Assembly: GCA_016717145.1 (NCBI GenBank)
Contig: JADKGD010000008.1
Span: 186,001 to 250,000, forward strand
Length of the DNA stretch: 64,000 nt
DNA from: Saprospiraceae bacterium
Lineage (GTDB): Bacteria; Bacteroidota; Bacteroidia; Chitinophagales; Saprospiraceae
Direction: 5' to 3'
The stretch's first letter is position 1; every line of letters starts with the position of its first letter. A program made the position numbers and the translations under genes. Below, one piece after another: positions 18,894 through 28,453 of the stretch. The notes beneath the pieces were generated by a model, which made no database searches, had not been told where the DNA came from, and saw only the letters and a list, made by a program, of their open reading frames with translations.

Positions 18894-20215
18894 TCAATTC
18901 ATTTTCTTAACAAAAAGGAATAGTGGGTAGCTAATAACTATGAAAGCAAGTGCGAACTTACTACTATTAATGTCAGTATATACTGCGCCACATAAAAACA
19001 GTAGCGATAATATTATTAAAATGTAGGGCAGATAAGGGAAAAAAGGAGCTTTAAAAGGTCTTTCAAGATCAGGTTCCGAGTACCTAAGCTTAATTAATGC
19101 TATAAAACCAGCAGCATAACTCAATACAAAAAAGAAAGTTGCAATATCTGATAGTTTGCCACATGTATCTTTACCACTAATAATCAGCAATATAGATAAA
19201 ATGGCCGTTAATGGCATTGCTACTGATGGCGTGCCAGCAGCATTTACTTTTGCCCCACTTTTAAAAAAAAGACCGTCTCTGCTCATTGAAAATATAACCC
19301 TTGGGGCAAACATGATCTGCGCATTGACGATTCCTAATATCGAAACCATTAAAAACAAAGTTACCATTTTTGAATATCCCGGGCCAAAAATATAACTAAT
19401 CGTGTCAGCGGCGGCCAGCTTTGAATGAGTTAACATTTCTGAGGGTAGGGCATACAAAATGGCACTATTGACCGCAATGTATATTCCAATGATAAGTAAA
19501 ACGCCGGTAATCATTGATTTGGGTAATGTTTTGGCAGGATTTGTATTCTCTTCAGTAAAATATGTTGCAGTATGCCATCCATCATAGGTATAAAAAATAG
19601 CTTGCAAGGCTGCTATAATACTTATAAAAGTAAGTGGAGCAGCTGTATTTTCAAATGTTTGGGTCACCTGATGGGATGTTGGACTATCTCCGAATATAAA
19701 GCATACACCAACAAATATTAATAGACCAACTGCCTTTATAACAGCAAGAATTTCCTGAGATTTGCCTGCGGATTTAGTGCCAAGCCAGTGAAAACCAGTT
19801 AAAAGAACCAACATAGTTATGGCCATTAATTGAACATTATGTTCTGTTTTTGGAATGAGAAGCACTATATATTCACTCATCGTATAGCGCCAAAACCCAA
19901 AGCCGATACTGTACCCAACCAACTTGTAATTCCCGTCACAAACCCAAAATAATTACCAAAAGCTCTCCTTGCATACACATACCAAGCACCAGCCTGGGGC
20001 ATTGATATTGCTAATTCAACAGCACAAAGTACACCCAGTAATGCATAAATGCCGACTGCAAGCCATAACAATATGATCATCCATGGATCACCTATTTGGG
20101 CGGCTATAGGTCCAGGCTTTCTTAAAATTCCTGTTCCAATAGTGCCCCCGACGGTTACTGCAATTCCGAAGCCTACACCAAGTAATTTAAGTAATTGATT
20201 GTTCTTATCCGCCAT
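18894..20215 (-). pseudogene. APC-family amino acid permease, single frameshift
   Basis: Two overlapping frames make one transporter. 19877-20215 carries the N-terminus with the APC signature GGTIGTGILRKPG in helix 1, and 18894-19922 carries the remaining helices (YTYDGWHTATYF, MVSILGIVNAQIMFAPRV, RPFKAPFFPYLPYILI). The expected joint is SALGFGA-YTMSEYIVLL, restored by one added base near 19886. The whole protein is about 440 residues with about 12 hydrophobic segments, normal for the APC superfamily (amino acid/proton symport or exchange). The C-terminal motif RPFKAPFFP is common in the LAT/amino acid permease group. The gene stands alone, converging with the LOG gene. Substrate cannot be assigned. 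The first in-frame Met of the second fragment is an artefact of the frame change. Confidence 0.8.
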
Positions 20216-20506
20216 ATTTGGGTTGTTTTGTTTTTTAACTGTATATCTGGTCAGAAATCATATCCCAATTACCATTTTATTTTTTTTCATACCAAAGTAA
20301 AAATGCAAAATGCAGGAAAAGACATTAATAATTTATTTATAATGAGTTTTGATTTGAAATGTAAAGATATTTATTTATTCATTGAAAATATTATTATTGC
20401 TAATCAAAGTTATCAATAGCTGTTTAAGGTAATATTTATGTAAGCACTGTTTATACTTTAATAAAAATATTTACAAAAAGTGTGCATAAAAAAAGCCACT
20501 TATGTC
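20216..20506. other. Non-coding AT-rich gap upstream of the PhyH and permease genes
   Basis: Divergent intergenic region. No convincing ORF, RNA or repeat is seen. A -7 box for the rightward PhyH gene lies at its right edge (20507-20514). No TAnnTTTG was found for the leftward permease. Confidence 0.4.
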
Positions 20507-20514
20507 TATCTTTG
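20507..20514 (+). promoter_or_regulatory. -7 box TATCTTTG for the PhyH/GH13 operon
   Basis: A perfect TAnnTTTG match 22 bp before the ATG at 20536. It lies inside the longest ORF, which begins at a GTG at 20482, so the upstream start is unlikely. Confidence 0.5.
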
Positions 20515-20535
20515 TTAAAAATACACCAATCAAGT

Positions 20536-21384
20536 ATGCCAATACCTAGTAAAATATCTTCCTTATTAAGCAATGATTACGCACTGTCTGACAGTCAAAT
20601 AGCGTTTTATAAGGAAAATCGGTTTATTAAATTGAAGCAGGTATTTAATGAGGAGACAATCGATTTTTTTAATAATATAATTTCGGAAAAAGTCAACAAT
20701 CTTACTTCCACGGCTTCAGCGAAGGAAGAAAGAAGTACTTATGAAAAAGCATTTCTGCAACTTTTTAATTTATGGAGGGAGAATGATTTAATAAAGGAAT
20801 TGATTTTCAGCCGGAGACTTGCTAAGATAGCGAGTGAATTAATGGAAACTGATGGGGTCAGAATATATCATGATCAGGCATTATTTAAAAAAGCAGGGGG
20901 AGGCATTACGCCGTGGCACGCAGATCAGTATTACTGGCCACTCGCTACCGACAAAACCATAACTGCATGGATACCATTACAAACAACACCTCTTGAATTG
21001 GGCCCTTTGGAATTCAGTGCTGGAAGTCACCAAATAATGGAAGGCAGAGCTCTGGAAATAAGTGACGAAAGTGAGTTTATTATAAAACAGAATCTTAAAT
21101 TAACTAATCTAAAACATGTCATCGAACCCTTTGACTGTGGTGAAATCAGTTTCCATTCGGGGTGGGTTTTTCATAGAGCCGGGCCAAATATTACAGATCA
21201 AACGCGCAAAGTTATGACGATCATATACATGGACAAAGATATGAAACTTAAGCAGCCTGAGAATAAAAATCAACTTAACGACTGGAATACCTGGTGTCCT
21301 GGTGCAAATGTTGGAGAGCTTATAAATACAAAACTAAATCCAATATTATTCCAAAAAATGAACCTTAAATGTACCCTAATATAA
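20536..21384 (+). CDS. PhyH-like Fe(II)/2-oxoglutarate dioxygenase
   Basis: A soluble protein of about 282 residues from the ATG at 20536 (MPIPSKISSLL). The longer frame from the GTG at 20482 is rejected because a promoter box lies at 20507. Family features are the facial triad start WHADQYYWP (His and Asp iron ligands), the core ITAWIPLQTTPLELGPLEFSAGSH, and the distal HSGWVFHRAGPN (His ligand, with the later Arg for 2-oxoglutarate). Phytanoyl-CoA dioxygenase-type enzymes hydroxylate many small molecules, lipids and osmolytes, so the substrate is unknown. The GH13 glycosidase gene starts 19 bp downstream on the same strand. They probably form a two-gene operon, although a shared pathway is not obvious. 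Confidence 0.82.
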   Translation: MPIPSKISSLLSNDYALSDSQIAFYKENRFIKLKQVFNEETIDFFNNIISEKVNNLTSTASAKEERSTYEKAFLQLFNLWRENDLIKELIFSRRLAKIASELMETDGVRIYHDQALFKKAGGGITPWHADQYYWPLATDKTITAWIPLQTTPLELGPLEFSAGSHQIMEGRALEISDESEFIIKQNLKLTNLKHVIEPFDCGEISFHSGWVFHRAGPNITDQTRKVMTIIYMDKDMKLKQPENKNQLNDWNTWCPGANVGELINTKLNPILFQKMNLKCTLI

Positions 21385-21402
21385 TACTAAAGAATTAATT
21401 TT

Positions 21403-23262
21403 ATGATTAAATCATTCACCTTATCCATTTTTTTTTCATTTGGCATTTTATTGCATTTTCTGAATGCTCAAATAGAACATGTAGAACCGCCTAACTGGTG
21501 GATTGGAATGAAAAACCAAAACTTACAAATCTTGGTTCATGGCTCTGAAGTGGGTAAGAGTATGCCCTCGATAAGGTATCCTGGAGTTACTATTGTAAAA
21601 GTACATAAAGGTGATAGTAATAATTATTTGTTTATTGATCTTAGAATTGATAAACATACAATGCCGGGCCAAGTGGTTATTAACTTCCAAAAATCAGGCA
21701 AGACTATTTATTCATATAACTATTCTTTATTCAAAAGAGATCAAAATCCGCTTGAATTCAAAGGTTTTGACGGGACTGATGCCATATATCTCATAACACC
21801 CGACAGGTTTGCAAATGGGGATGAGAAAAATGACGTCATTGTTGGAATGCGTGAAAGTAATATTAACCGAAATTTTGAGGGAGCAAGGCATGGGGGAGAT
21901 ATCAGAGGCATTATCGACCATCTGGAATATATAAAAGATATGGGCTTTACGGCTATCTGGCCTCAACCAATGCTTGAAAATGATATGCCTGTATATTCTT
22001 ATCATGGTTATTCTATCACGAATCATTACAAAGTCGATCCGCGGTTTGGTACTCTGGAGGAATATAAAGAGTTGGCTGATAAAGCTAAAAAATTAGGTAT
22101 TAAACTTGTTTTCGACGGTGTTATAAATCACATTGGGCGTAATTATTGGTGGATGAACGATTTACCTTTTAAAAATTGGATCAATAAAACTGATTCACTC
22201 GTTTTGACAAATCATAGGAGAACTGTAAATCAGGATATTTACGCATCTGATTATGATACAGATCTTATGAAAAATGGTTGGTTTGATAAGACTATGCCCG
22301 ATATGAATGGTCAAAATAGTTTTACAGCTACTTACCTTATTCAAAATTCTATATGGTGGGTTGAAACACTTAAACTAGGTGGTTTAAGGCAAGATACATA
22401 TTGTTATTCGGATAAAAAATTTTCTAGAAACTGGAGTTGCAAAATAATGGAAGAATATCCAAATTTTAATATAGTAGGCGAAGAATGGAGCACTAATCCA
22501 CTGATTACTTCATACTGGCAAAAAGATAAAAAGAATATGGATGGATATAAAAGCTGTTTACATACCATTATGGATTTTCCATTGCAAGATGCACTTATTA
22601 AGGCACTTACACACAAAGAAGTGAATAAGTGGGATGATGGCATGGTGAAATTGTATGAGGCATTAAGCAACGATTTTGTTTATGCTCACCCCAATGACTT
22701 ATTGACATTTTGTGATAACCACGATATGGATAGGATGTTTATGCAACTCGGACAGGATATAAAGCTAACAAAAATGGCATTAGCTTATTTGCTGACCATG
22801 CGCGGTATTCCTCAGATTTATTACGGAACAGAAATTTTGATGGATAATACAGGACATCATAAAAATGATGGATTAATACGCTCAGATTTCCCTGGTGGAT
22901 GGAAAGGGGACCGTTCAAATGCTTTTTCAGGTGAAGGATTGACACTAGACCAAATCGATATGCAAAAATATTTAAAACAATTATTAAACTTTCGGAAAAA
23001 TTCGTCAGTTATTTCGAAAGGAAAACTCATTCATTTTGCTCCTTTTAATGGTATTTATGTGTATTTCAGATATACTAACAAAGAATTATTGATGGTTGTA
23101 ATGAATAAAAATGAAAAAGATGTTCTTGTTGAGACTAACAGGTTTTCTGAAATATTGGACAAAAAGCGTGTGGCAAAAAATGTTATATCAAGTGTTTCTA
23201 TGGATTTAAAAGATCCCATATTGATACCAGGTAAAACAGCTCAGGTTTTTGAAATAAAATAA
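21403..23262 (+). CDS. Exported GH13 alpha-glycosidase (cyclomaltodextrinase/neopullulanase type)
   Basis: A 619-residue protein with a signal peptide (MIKSFTLSIFFSFGILLHFLNAQ) and an N-terminal Ig-like domain of the Cyc-maltodext_N kind (about 25-110; EPPNWWIGMKN). A GH13 barrel follows: DGVINH (238-243, conserved region I), GGLRQDTY with nucleophile Asp331, VGEEW with acid/base Glu360, and DNHD with transition-state Asp441. A C-terminal beta domain (about 525-619) follows. Family members cleave alpha-1,4 glucans, cyclodextrins or pullulan; here the location is periplasm or outer surface. It probably contributes to use of starch-like oligosaccharides, but no SusCD pair is nearby. It follows the PhyH gene by 19 bp. 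The start is unambiguous because of the signal peptide. Confidence 0.9.
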   Translation: MIKSFTLSIFFSFGILLHFLNAQIEHVEPPNWWIGMKNQNLQILVHGSEVGKSMPSIRYPGVTIVKVHKGDSNNYLFIDLRIDKHTMPGQVVINFQKSGKTIYSYNYSLFKRDQNPLEFKGFDGTDAIYLITPDRFANGDEKNDVIVGMRESNINRNFEGARHGGDIRGIIDHLEYIKDMGFTAIWPQPMLENDMPVYSYHGYSITNHYKVDPRFGTLEEYKELADKAKKLGIKLVFDGVINHIGRNYWWMNDLPFKNWINKTDSLVLTNHRRTVNQDIYASDYDTDLMKNGWFDKTMPDMNGQNSFTATYLIQNSIWWVETLKLGGLRQDTYCYSDKKFSRNWSCKIMEEYPNFNIVGEEWSTNPLITSYWQKDKKNMDGYKSCLHTIMDFPLQDALIKALTHKEVNKWDDGMVKLYEALSNDFVYAHPNDLLTFCDNHDMDRMFMQLGQDIKLTKMALAYLLTMRGIPQIYYGTEILMDNTGHHKNDGLIRSDFPGGWKGDRSNAFSGEGLTLDQIDMQKYLKQLLNFRKNSSVISKGKLIHFAPFNGIYVYFRYTNKELLMVVMNKNEKDVLVETNRFSEILDKKRVAKNVISSVSMDLKDPILIPGKTAQVFEIK

Positions 23263-23430
23263 ATATATATCAAGGCAAAGATGTATAGTTCTCCCGAATG
23301 AATTTCCCTATCGTTATTCCTTATAAAAAGAGTGATGTGGTGACAATAATAAGTATCATTGAAATAAATTTTTTTTATGATTATTGCTTTATAGAATCTT
23401 AATTTGAAACAAAACAAATTGTACCAATAA

Positions 23431-24885
23431 ATGAATAAATCTTTGGATTTTCCATCATCTGAATTTAAACAAATCTTAGATAAGGCAACAGATATAATCC
23501 TTGGAAAGTATGATTTGGTAGATGAACAAAAGGGTTATAATAATTATGCACAGGATGAAGTGGCTCGGTGGTTTGATGAGCCATTGCCTTTCGAAGGAGG
23601 TGATGTAATAAAATTATTGGATGAAGTAAAACAAAAAGTAATTGATCCCGCGACGGGAAATATGGGCCCGAATATGTATGCTTATGTGATGACAGGAGGT
23701 AATCAAATATCTACAATTGCTGATTTAATTGCAACAACCATTAATCAGAATGTAGCAAAATGGCATTTAGCCCCTTCAATGACAGAAATTGAGAAACGTG
23801 TTGTGAAATGGACCACCGAAATGATAAATTACACTAATGACGCAGGTGGAGCTATGGTCAGTGGCGGTTCAGAAGCAAACCTGGCATCGTTGACTGTAGC
23901 TCGAAATGTTTTTTTTAGAAATAATAACGTAAACAAAAATGGTTTATTTGGAATGAAACCTTTTTTAATTTATTGTTCAAAAGAAACCCATAACTGTATT
24001 GATAAGAGTGTTGGATTACTTGGAATCGGTACAAATAATATGCGACGAATAGAAACAAATAGAGACTTCACAATAAATATTGCAAAACTTGAAGAGCAAA
24101 TAAAAAGTGATGTTATAAATGGATTTACCCCATTTTGTATTATTGGAAATGCAGGCTCTGTTAATACAGGTGCTATAGATGACCTGGATAGTTTGTCGGA
24201 AATATCAAAAAAATATAATGTTTGGTTTCATGTAGATGGTGCTTATGGAGGCTTAGCTTCGTCTTTGCCATCATTAAAACATCAATATAAAGGTATAGAA
24301 AAAGCAGATTCAGTTGCTTTGGATTTTCATAAATGGCTTTATCAGCCGTTTGAAATAGGGTGCTTTTTAGTTAAAAATTGGGCACTGTTGAAAGAAACAT
24401 ATTTTAATAAAGCAGATTACTTAGATTCTGATATTAACGTTATCTCACCTCGGCTGGAGATTAATGAACACTATTTTCAACTATCCCGAAATGCTAAAGC
24501 TTTTAAAATTTGGATGTCAATCAAGGCATATGGTTTCGCTTTATTTCAACAAATGATGCAAAAAGATATTGCATTATCAGCATATCTCTCAAAAGTAATC
24601 AAAGAATCCGATGACTTTGAAATAAAATCTGATTCAGATCTGGCCATTGTTTGTTTTAGATATATTGGAACTTTTACGACCGAAGAGGAAATTATAAATA
24701 TCAACAAAAAATTGATCCCTGCACTTGAATTAGATGGTAGTATTTTCATAACAGGTACCAAACTTAACGGTGAATTCGTAATACGGGCTTGTTTAATTAA
24801 TCACCGTAAACAAAAAGAATCCATACACCATTTACTGGACACCATAAGGCATGTTGCAAAAACCTTAAAAGGTACTTTGAATTAG
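23431..24885 (+). CDS. PLP-dependent group II decarboxylase
   Basis: A cytosolic enzyme of 484 residues in the aromatic amino acid/glutamate/diaminobutyrate decarboxylase family (fold type I). Visible motifs are the substrate-site segment GNMGPNMYAYVMTGG (76-90), the cofactor-binding SGGSEANLASL (144-154), HVDGAYGG (267-274; stacking His and PLP-pyridine Asp), and the Schiff-base Lys301 in LDFHKW. The length and the NVAKWHLAPSMTEIE segment fit the L-2,4-diaminobutyrate/tyrosine decarboxylase-like group common in Bacteroidota, but substrate choice cannot be read with confidence. It has no operon partner: about 170 bp separate it from the GH13 gene, and the next gene converges. Confidence 0.88.
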   Translation: MNKSLDFPSSEFKQILDKATDIILGKYDLVDEQKGYNNYAQDEVARWFDEPLPFEGGDVIKLLDEVKQKVIDPATGNMGPNMYAYVMTGGNQISTIADLIATTINQNVAKWHLAPSMTEIEKRVVKWTTEMINYTNDAGGAMVSGGSEANLASLTVARNVFFRNNNVNKNGLFGMKPFLIYCSKETHNCIDKSVGLLGIGTNNMRRIETNRDFTINIAKLEEQIKSDVINGFTPFCIIGNAGSVNTGAIDDLDSLSEISKKYNVWFHVDGAYGGLASSLPSLKHQYKGIEKADSVALDFHKWLYQPFEIGCFLVKNWALLKETYFNKADYLDSDINVISPRLEINEHYFQLSRNAKAFKIWMSIKAYGFALFQQMMQKDIALSAYLSKVIKESDDFEIKSDSDLAIVCFRYIGTFTTEEEIININKKLIPALELDGSIFITGTKLNGEFVIRACLINHRKQKESIHHLLDTIRHVAKTLKGTLN

Positions 24886-24964
24886 TAAAAAGTTAGCATG
24901 TACGGATTAAGTATTATGCCTCTCGTTTTTTTCAAAATTGTGATCACAAAAATCTCAAGATATA

Positions 24965-25585
24965 TTATTGCTGCTTTACTTTACTTGCAAAATTTTTGTC
25001 TATTTCCACAATGATTTTTTTTGCAACATCAAGCATTTTAGCTTCATCAAATGTAGAGACATTAAAGGCTAACATAAACAAATAATCATTTTTAAAATTC
25101 CAATAAAACCGCGATTGATCAAATGAATAAGCACCATTTGAGTCACCTGCGGAAAATCTTTTAAATTTTATTGGTGCTTCATCTCCAAGCACCGTTTCTC
25201 CTTCGGTAAGTTTGGAAGAAACGAACTTCGATATATAGTCAGCAGCATCGTCGTATACCGGATTTGTCATAATCTGAATCAATATTCCTGCATTTGGCGT
25301 ATTGACATCTTCCCATTTAAAAAAACAGGATTTAGCCGAAATATTGCCTGGATCATCGGCTGGCTTTATGTCCACTGGCGAACCCGATATAGCTAGGATT
25401 GACTTTAGTTGTGCTTCATTAATCATCTCACAAGCACTTGGTATAGTAAGATTTTTAGGATCTGTAGGAATTGAATTGTCAGGCTTAATTGTAAAATCAG
25501 AAGGATTGGTTTGTTCAGAAGTTTTGGTATCTGTTTTACAAGCCAGCATACTTATTAAAAAGAAATAAAGGAATAAATGTTTCAT
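24965..25585 (-). CDS. Putative lipoprotein
   Basis: A 206-residue protein with a lipoprotein signal (MKHLFLYFFLISMLAC; lipobox SMLAC, lipidated Cys16). A Thr/Pro-rich linker follows, then a domain of about 150 residues with two cysteines (ACEMINEAQLKSIL... SCFFKW) spaced like a disulfide pair. The arrangement 'CE..n...l...l' then 'CxfxW' resembles the DUF3558-type lipoprotein fold by eye; the family assignment is unverified. It is probably anchored in the envelope facing the periplasm. It is monocistronic, convergent with the decarboxylase and separated from the upstream channel gene by 312 bp containing a -7 box. Function unknown. Confidence 0.75.
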   Translation of the reverse strand: MKHLFLYFFLISMLACKTDTKTSEQTNPSDFTIKPDNSIPTDPKNLTIPSACEMINEAQLKSILAISGSPVDIKPADDPGNISAKSCFFKWEDVNTPNAGILIQIMTNPVYDDAADYISKFVSSKLTEGETVLGDEAPIKFKRFSAGDSNGAYSFDQSRFYWNFKNDYLFMLAFNVSTFDEAKMLDVAKKIIVEIDKNFASKVKQQ

Positions 25586-25660
25586 GCGGAATAATTATTT
25601 TAAATTAAATCAATATTTTTGAATGCTACCATTTAAGGTCTTTTATTATTTATCTTGCTG

Positions 25661-25668
25661 CAAAAATA
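25661..25668 (-). promoter_or_regulatory. -7 box TATTTTTG for the lipoprotein gene
   Basis: A perfect TAnnTTTG match on the minus strand, about 76 bp before the ATG at 25585. The rest of the 25586-25897 gap holds no other feature I can support. Confidence 0.4.
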
Positions 25669-25897
25669 CTAATAAATTAATATTTGTAATAATATGTTAA
25701 ACGGTTTTAAAAAAAATCATCTAATTGAAAGCGTAAAGTGCTGGAATTTAGAGATTAATAGAATAAATAATTTTACATTAGAGACAAAATTATTTTGGTA
25801 TAAATGGCTATAAGTAACATTTTATCCTGTCATCATAACAAAAAGATAACTCTTTGAAATTATTTTATTTCACATGATTAATCATTTTTGAAGTGAT

Positions 25898-26935
25898 TTA
25901 TACATTATTGGATTTATCTAAATTAAAGATGTTATTCAATTTTTTTATTTGCTCCGTTCTGCCTAAAACAATTATTCTACCTTCGGGTTCGAGCATGAAC
26001 TCAGGATCAGGATTGATTACATATTCTTTGTTTTTTGATTTATAACCAATTACTGTACATCCGGTACGTTCTTTTATAAGTAGTGCGCCCAAATTGCTGA
26101 GATGCAACATATTGAACAATGATATTTCCCGAATATTGGCAAAGTTGTTTGAAACGGAAGAAAGATTGTCTAAAAATTCAATTAAGTCAGGAGAAACAAT
26201 CAGCGAAGCCATATGATCGCCACCTATTTTATCAGGCATAATGACATTATCAACCCCCGATATTTTTAGTTTTTTGATATTTGTTTCACTGCTTGATCTG
26301 CTTATTATTGTCAAATTTTTGTTTAATTGTTTTGCGGATAAAGCTATAAAAACATTGTCTGAATCTGAAGGTAGTGTAGAAATTAAATAGCTGGCTACTT
26401 CTATACCAGCAGATATTAGGGTACTATCGTCTGTTGCATTACCCATTACAAACAATCTTTTTTCCTTTTCCAATAGCTGAATGATCTCAGGATTTGATTC
26501 AATAATAACAAATTGTTTTCCATACTGTTCCAGTTTTATCACGGCTTGCCTACCATTTCTACCGTACCCGCATATAATAATGTGTTGTTGCAATTTACTT
26601 ATTTTGTTTTGCATTTTTCTGGATTTGATATTTAAAATAGTATCTACGCTTAGTAAGTAAGTGGAAATTGTTGTGATGGAAAAGGCAATAACTACCAGAC
26701 TCAATATAATAAGGGCAGATGTAAATAATTTACCGTTATCATCCAATGGATTTACTTCGCGAAATCCTACAGTAGCAATAGTTATTATGGTCATGTAAAA
26801 TGCGTCCACTAAACTGTAATCAAAATAAAAATAGTAGCCCAAACAACCAAAAATTATTAGTAAGACCATCAATGCAATAGCAAGTCCTAGTTTAGAACGT
26901 AATGAATCGTTTGATATGTCAAACTTAATTTGCAT
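25898..26935 (-). CDS. Two-TM potassium channel with RCK domains
   Basis: A 345-residue channel. Residues 14-35 and 72-95 are transmembrane helices flanking a pore loop AFYMTIITIATVGFREVNPL. A cytosolic RCK_N Rossmann domain follows (IIICGYGRNGRQAV, about 115-235) and then an RCK_C domain (about 255-340; LLIKERTGCTVIGYKSK). This is the MthK-like architecture in which ligand binding to RCK gates the pore. The filter reads TVGFRE instead of TVGYGD, so the second filter glycine is Arg. I recall similar TVGFxE filters in this RCK-channel group but could not check. It follows pdxH by 10 bp on the same strand, so the two are co-transcribed. Together with ktrBA the window encodes both uptake and a possible efflux route for potassium. 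Confidence 0.87.
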   Translation of the reverse strand: MQIKFDISNDSLRSKLGLAIALMVLLIIFGCLGYYFYFDYSLVDAFYMTIITIATVGFREVNPLDDNGKLFTSALIILSLVVIAFSITTISTYLLSVDTILNIKSRKMQNKISKLQQHIIICGYGRNGRQAVIKLEQYGKQFVIIESNPEIIQLLEKEKRLFVMGNATDDSTLISAGIEVASYLISTLPSDSDNVFIALSAKQLNKNLTIISRSSSETNIKKLKISGVDNVIMPDKIGGDHMASLIVSPDLIEFLDNLSSVSNNFANIREISLFNMLHLSNLGALLIKERTGCTVIGYKSKNKEYVINPDPEFMLEPEGRIIVLGRTEQIKKLNNIFNLDKSNNV

Positions 26936-26945
26936 AAACTATTTT

Positions 26946-27587
26946 TTAAGGAGCCAAACGGTCCTTTTTCCATTCTTGATTAATTTTGGTATATCTTATT
27001 CTGTCATGTAACCTATTTGGACGTCCTTGCCAAAATTCGATTTCATCAGGTATAACCCTGTACCCACCCCAATGATCAGGAAGAGGTATTTTTTCAATAT
27101 TTTTATATTTTAATACTAATTCTGTCATATTGTTATCTATAATGTCGCGAGATGAGATAATATCACTCTGGGGAGATACCCATGCACCCAATTGACTCTC
27201 TCTAGGTCTCGAGTTAAAATATAGTTCAGATTCCTCCCTCGTAACTCTATTAACAATGCCTGATATTCTAATTTGTCTTTCCAATTCATGCCACAGGAAA
27301 CACATGCTCACGTAAGGGGAATGCGCCATTTCTTTAGCTTTTGTACTTTTATAATTGGTATAAAATACAAATCCTCCCTGAGCAAGTGCTTTAAGCAAGA
27401 CTACCCTTGAATTTGGTTTATTGAAAGTGTTAACCGTAGAAAGAACAAAAGCATTGGCTTCTGATACATTGACTTCAAGCGCTTGTTTAAACCAAATATC
27501 AAATTGTTGCAGAGGGTCAGCAGAAATACTATTTTCTGAAAGTTGGAATTTTTGATATGCTTTTCGGAGATCTGAGATGTGCTGCAT
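26946..27587 (-). CDS. pdxH: Pyridoxine/pyridoxamine 5'-phosphate oxidase
   Basis: A soluble FMN enzyme of 213 residues that makes pyridoxal 5'-phosphate from the pyridoxine or pyridoxamine phosphates, in the final or salvage step of vitamin B6 synthesis. The sequence is typical over its whole length: SRVVLLKAL and GFVFYTNYKSTKAKE (FMN and substrate contacts), SPYVSMCFLWHELERQIRISG, and the signature at the C-terminus, IEFWQGRPNRLHDRIRY ending in W..RLAP. Length equals the family norm. The likely promoter is the -7 box at 27628. The potassium channel gene is 10 bp downstream, a chance partnership as far as function goes. Confidence 0.97.
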   Translation of the reverse strand: MQHISDLRKAYQKFQLSENSISADPLQQFDIWFKQALEVNVSEANAFVLSTVNTFNKPNSRVVLLKALAQGGFVFYTNYKSTKAKEMAHSPYVSMCFLWHELERQIRISGIVNRVTREESELYFNSRPRESQLGAWVSPQSDIISSRDIIDNNMTELVLKYKNIEKIPLPDHWGGYRVIPDEIEFWQGRPNRLHDRIRYTKINQEWKKDRLAP

Positions 27588-27627
27588 AAAAAGTTATTAT
27601 GTTCTATCAAAGGATTCATTAATTTTA

Positions 27628-27635
27628 CAAAAATA
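27628..27635 (-). promoter_or_regulatory. -7 box TATTTTTG for pdxH
   Basis: A perfect TAnnTTTG on the minus strand, about 41 bp before the pdxH ATG. A second match (TAGATTTG) lies at 27647-27654. The rest of the gap to 27902 holds no supported feature apart from a weak rightward match (CATCTTTG, 27797-27804). Confidence 0.4.
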
Positions 27636-27902
27636 CGAATCATAATCAAATCTACAAACAATACTCGATAGATACATGTTCTGATATTAATCATAAACAA
27701 TTTTTTTAATCGAGCAATAAGGCTTCGGTAATCTTGACATTTTCAATCAAAATCAAATTGTGTTTTAAATATATACGTATGAAATGAGCATGAATCCATC
27801 TTTGTGGTAGCTGCCCGACGGACGTGTAAAAGTGGGCACAAACCGGTATGATTATTTCATGTTAATTGCACCTACCTGTAAAAGAAAATAAAATATAAAC
27901 AA

Positions 27903-28286
27903 ATGAAACAATACATAGCCCATATCTCCCTTGTTGTAGCAGATTACGACGAAGCTATTGATTTTTATACGAATAAACTTAATTTTAAACTAGTAGAAGA
28001 CAGTGTCATTAGTTATGGTAAACGATGGGTTTTGGTATCACCTCCAGGAATATCATCGTGTAATTTATTATTAGCCAAAGCAAACACAGAAGCGCAAATG
28101 AAGAGGGTAGGAGACCAAACTGGCGGTCGGGTGTTTTTGTTTCTGCATACCGATGATTTTGACAGAGATTACAGCAATTTGCTGAATAAGCAAGTAAAAA
28201 TTATTCGGCCTCCTTCGGTAGAGTCTTATGGCAAAGTTGCTGTCTTTGCTGATTTATATGGAAATCTTTGGGACCTTATTGGTTAA
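27903..28286 (+). CDS. VOC-family protein (glyoxalase/bleomycin-resistance fold)
   Basis: A 127-residue protein forming one vicinal-oxygen-chelate unit of two beta-alpha-beta-beta-beta modules. It opens IAHISLVVADYDEAIDFYTNKLNFKLVED (metal-ligand His8 and the typical helix). The second half has GGRVFLFLHTDDFDRDY and the closing VAVFADLYGNLWDLIG with the family's GN.W.L. The group includes glyoxalase I, extradiol dioxygenases, epimerases and resistance proteins, and single-unit members like this are usually uncharacterised. It is monocistronic, with a long non-coding stretch on both sides. No operon context helps assign a substrate. Confidence 0.85.
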   Translation: MKQYIAHISLVVADYDEAIDFYTNKLNFKLVEDSVISYGKRWVLVSPPGISSCNLLLAKANTEAQMKRVGDQTGGRVFLFLHTDDFDRDYSNLLNKQVKIIRPPSVESYGKVAVFADLYGNLWDLIG

Positions 28287-28453
28287 ACTTAAGATTTTAT
28301 TAAAGTTGTTTTATTTTTTATTACTCAGTATTTTATTATTTTTTTTATCTAATTATATATGTAAGCTTATTGACAATTAACCTTTTACACCTTATTTTAT
28401 GTATTGACATATGTGCATATATAATATATCATAAATAAAAATATAAAAATAAT

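Noticed and set aside
20482..20535. GTG start giving an 18-residue N-terminal extension of the PhyH protein
   Set aside because: A -7 promoter box lies at 20507-20514, inside the proposed extension, and the extension has no family resemblance.
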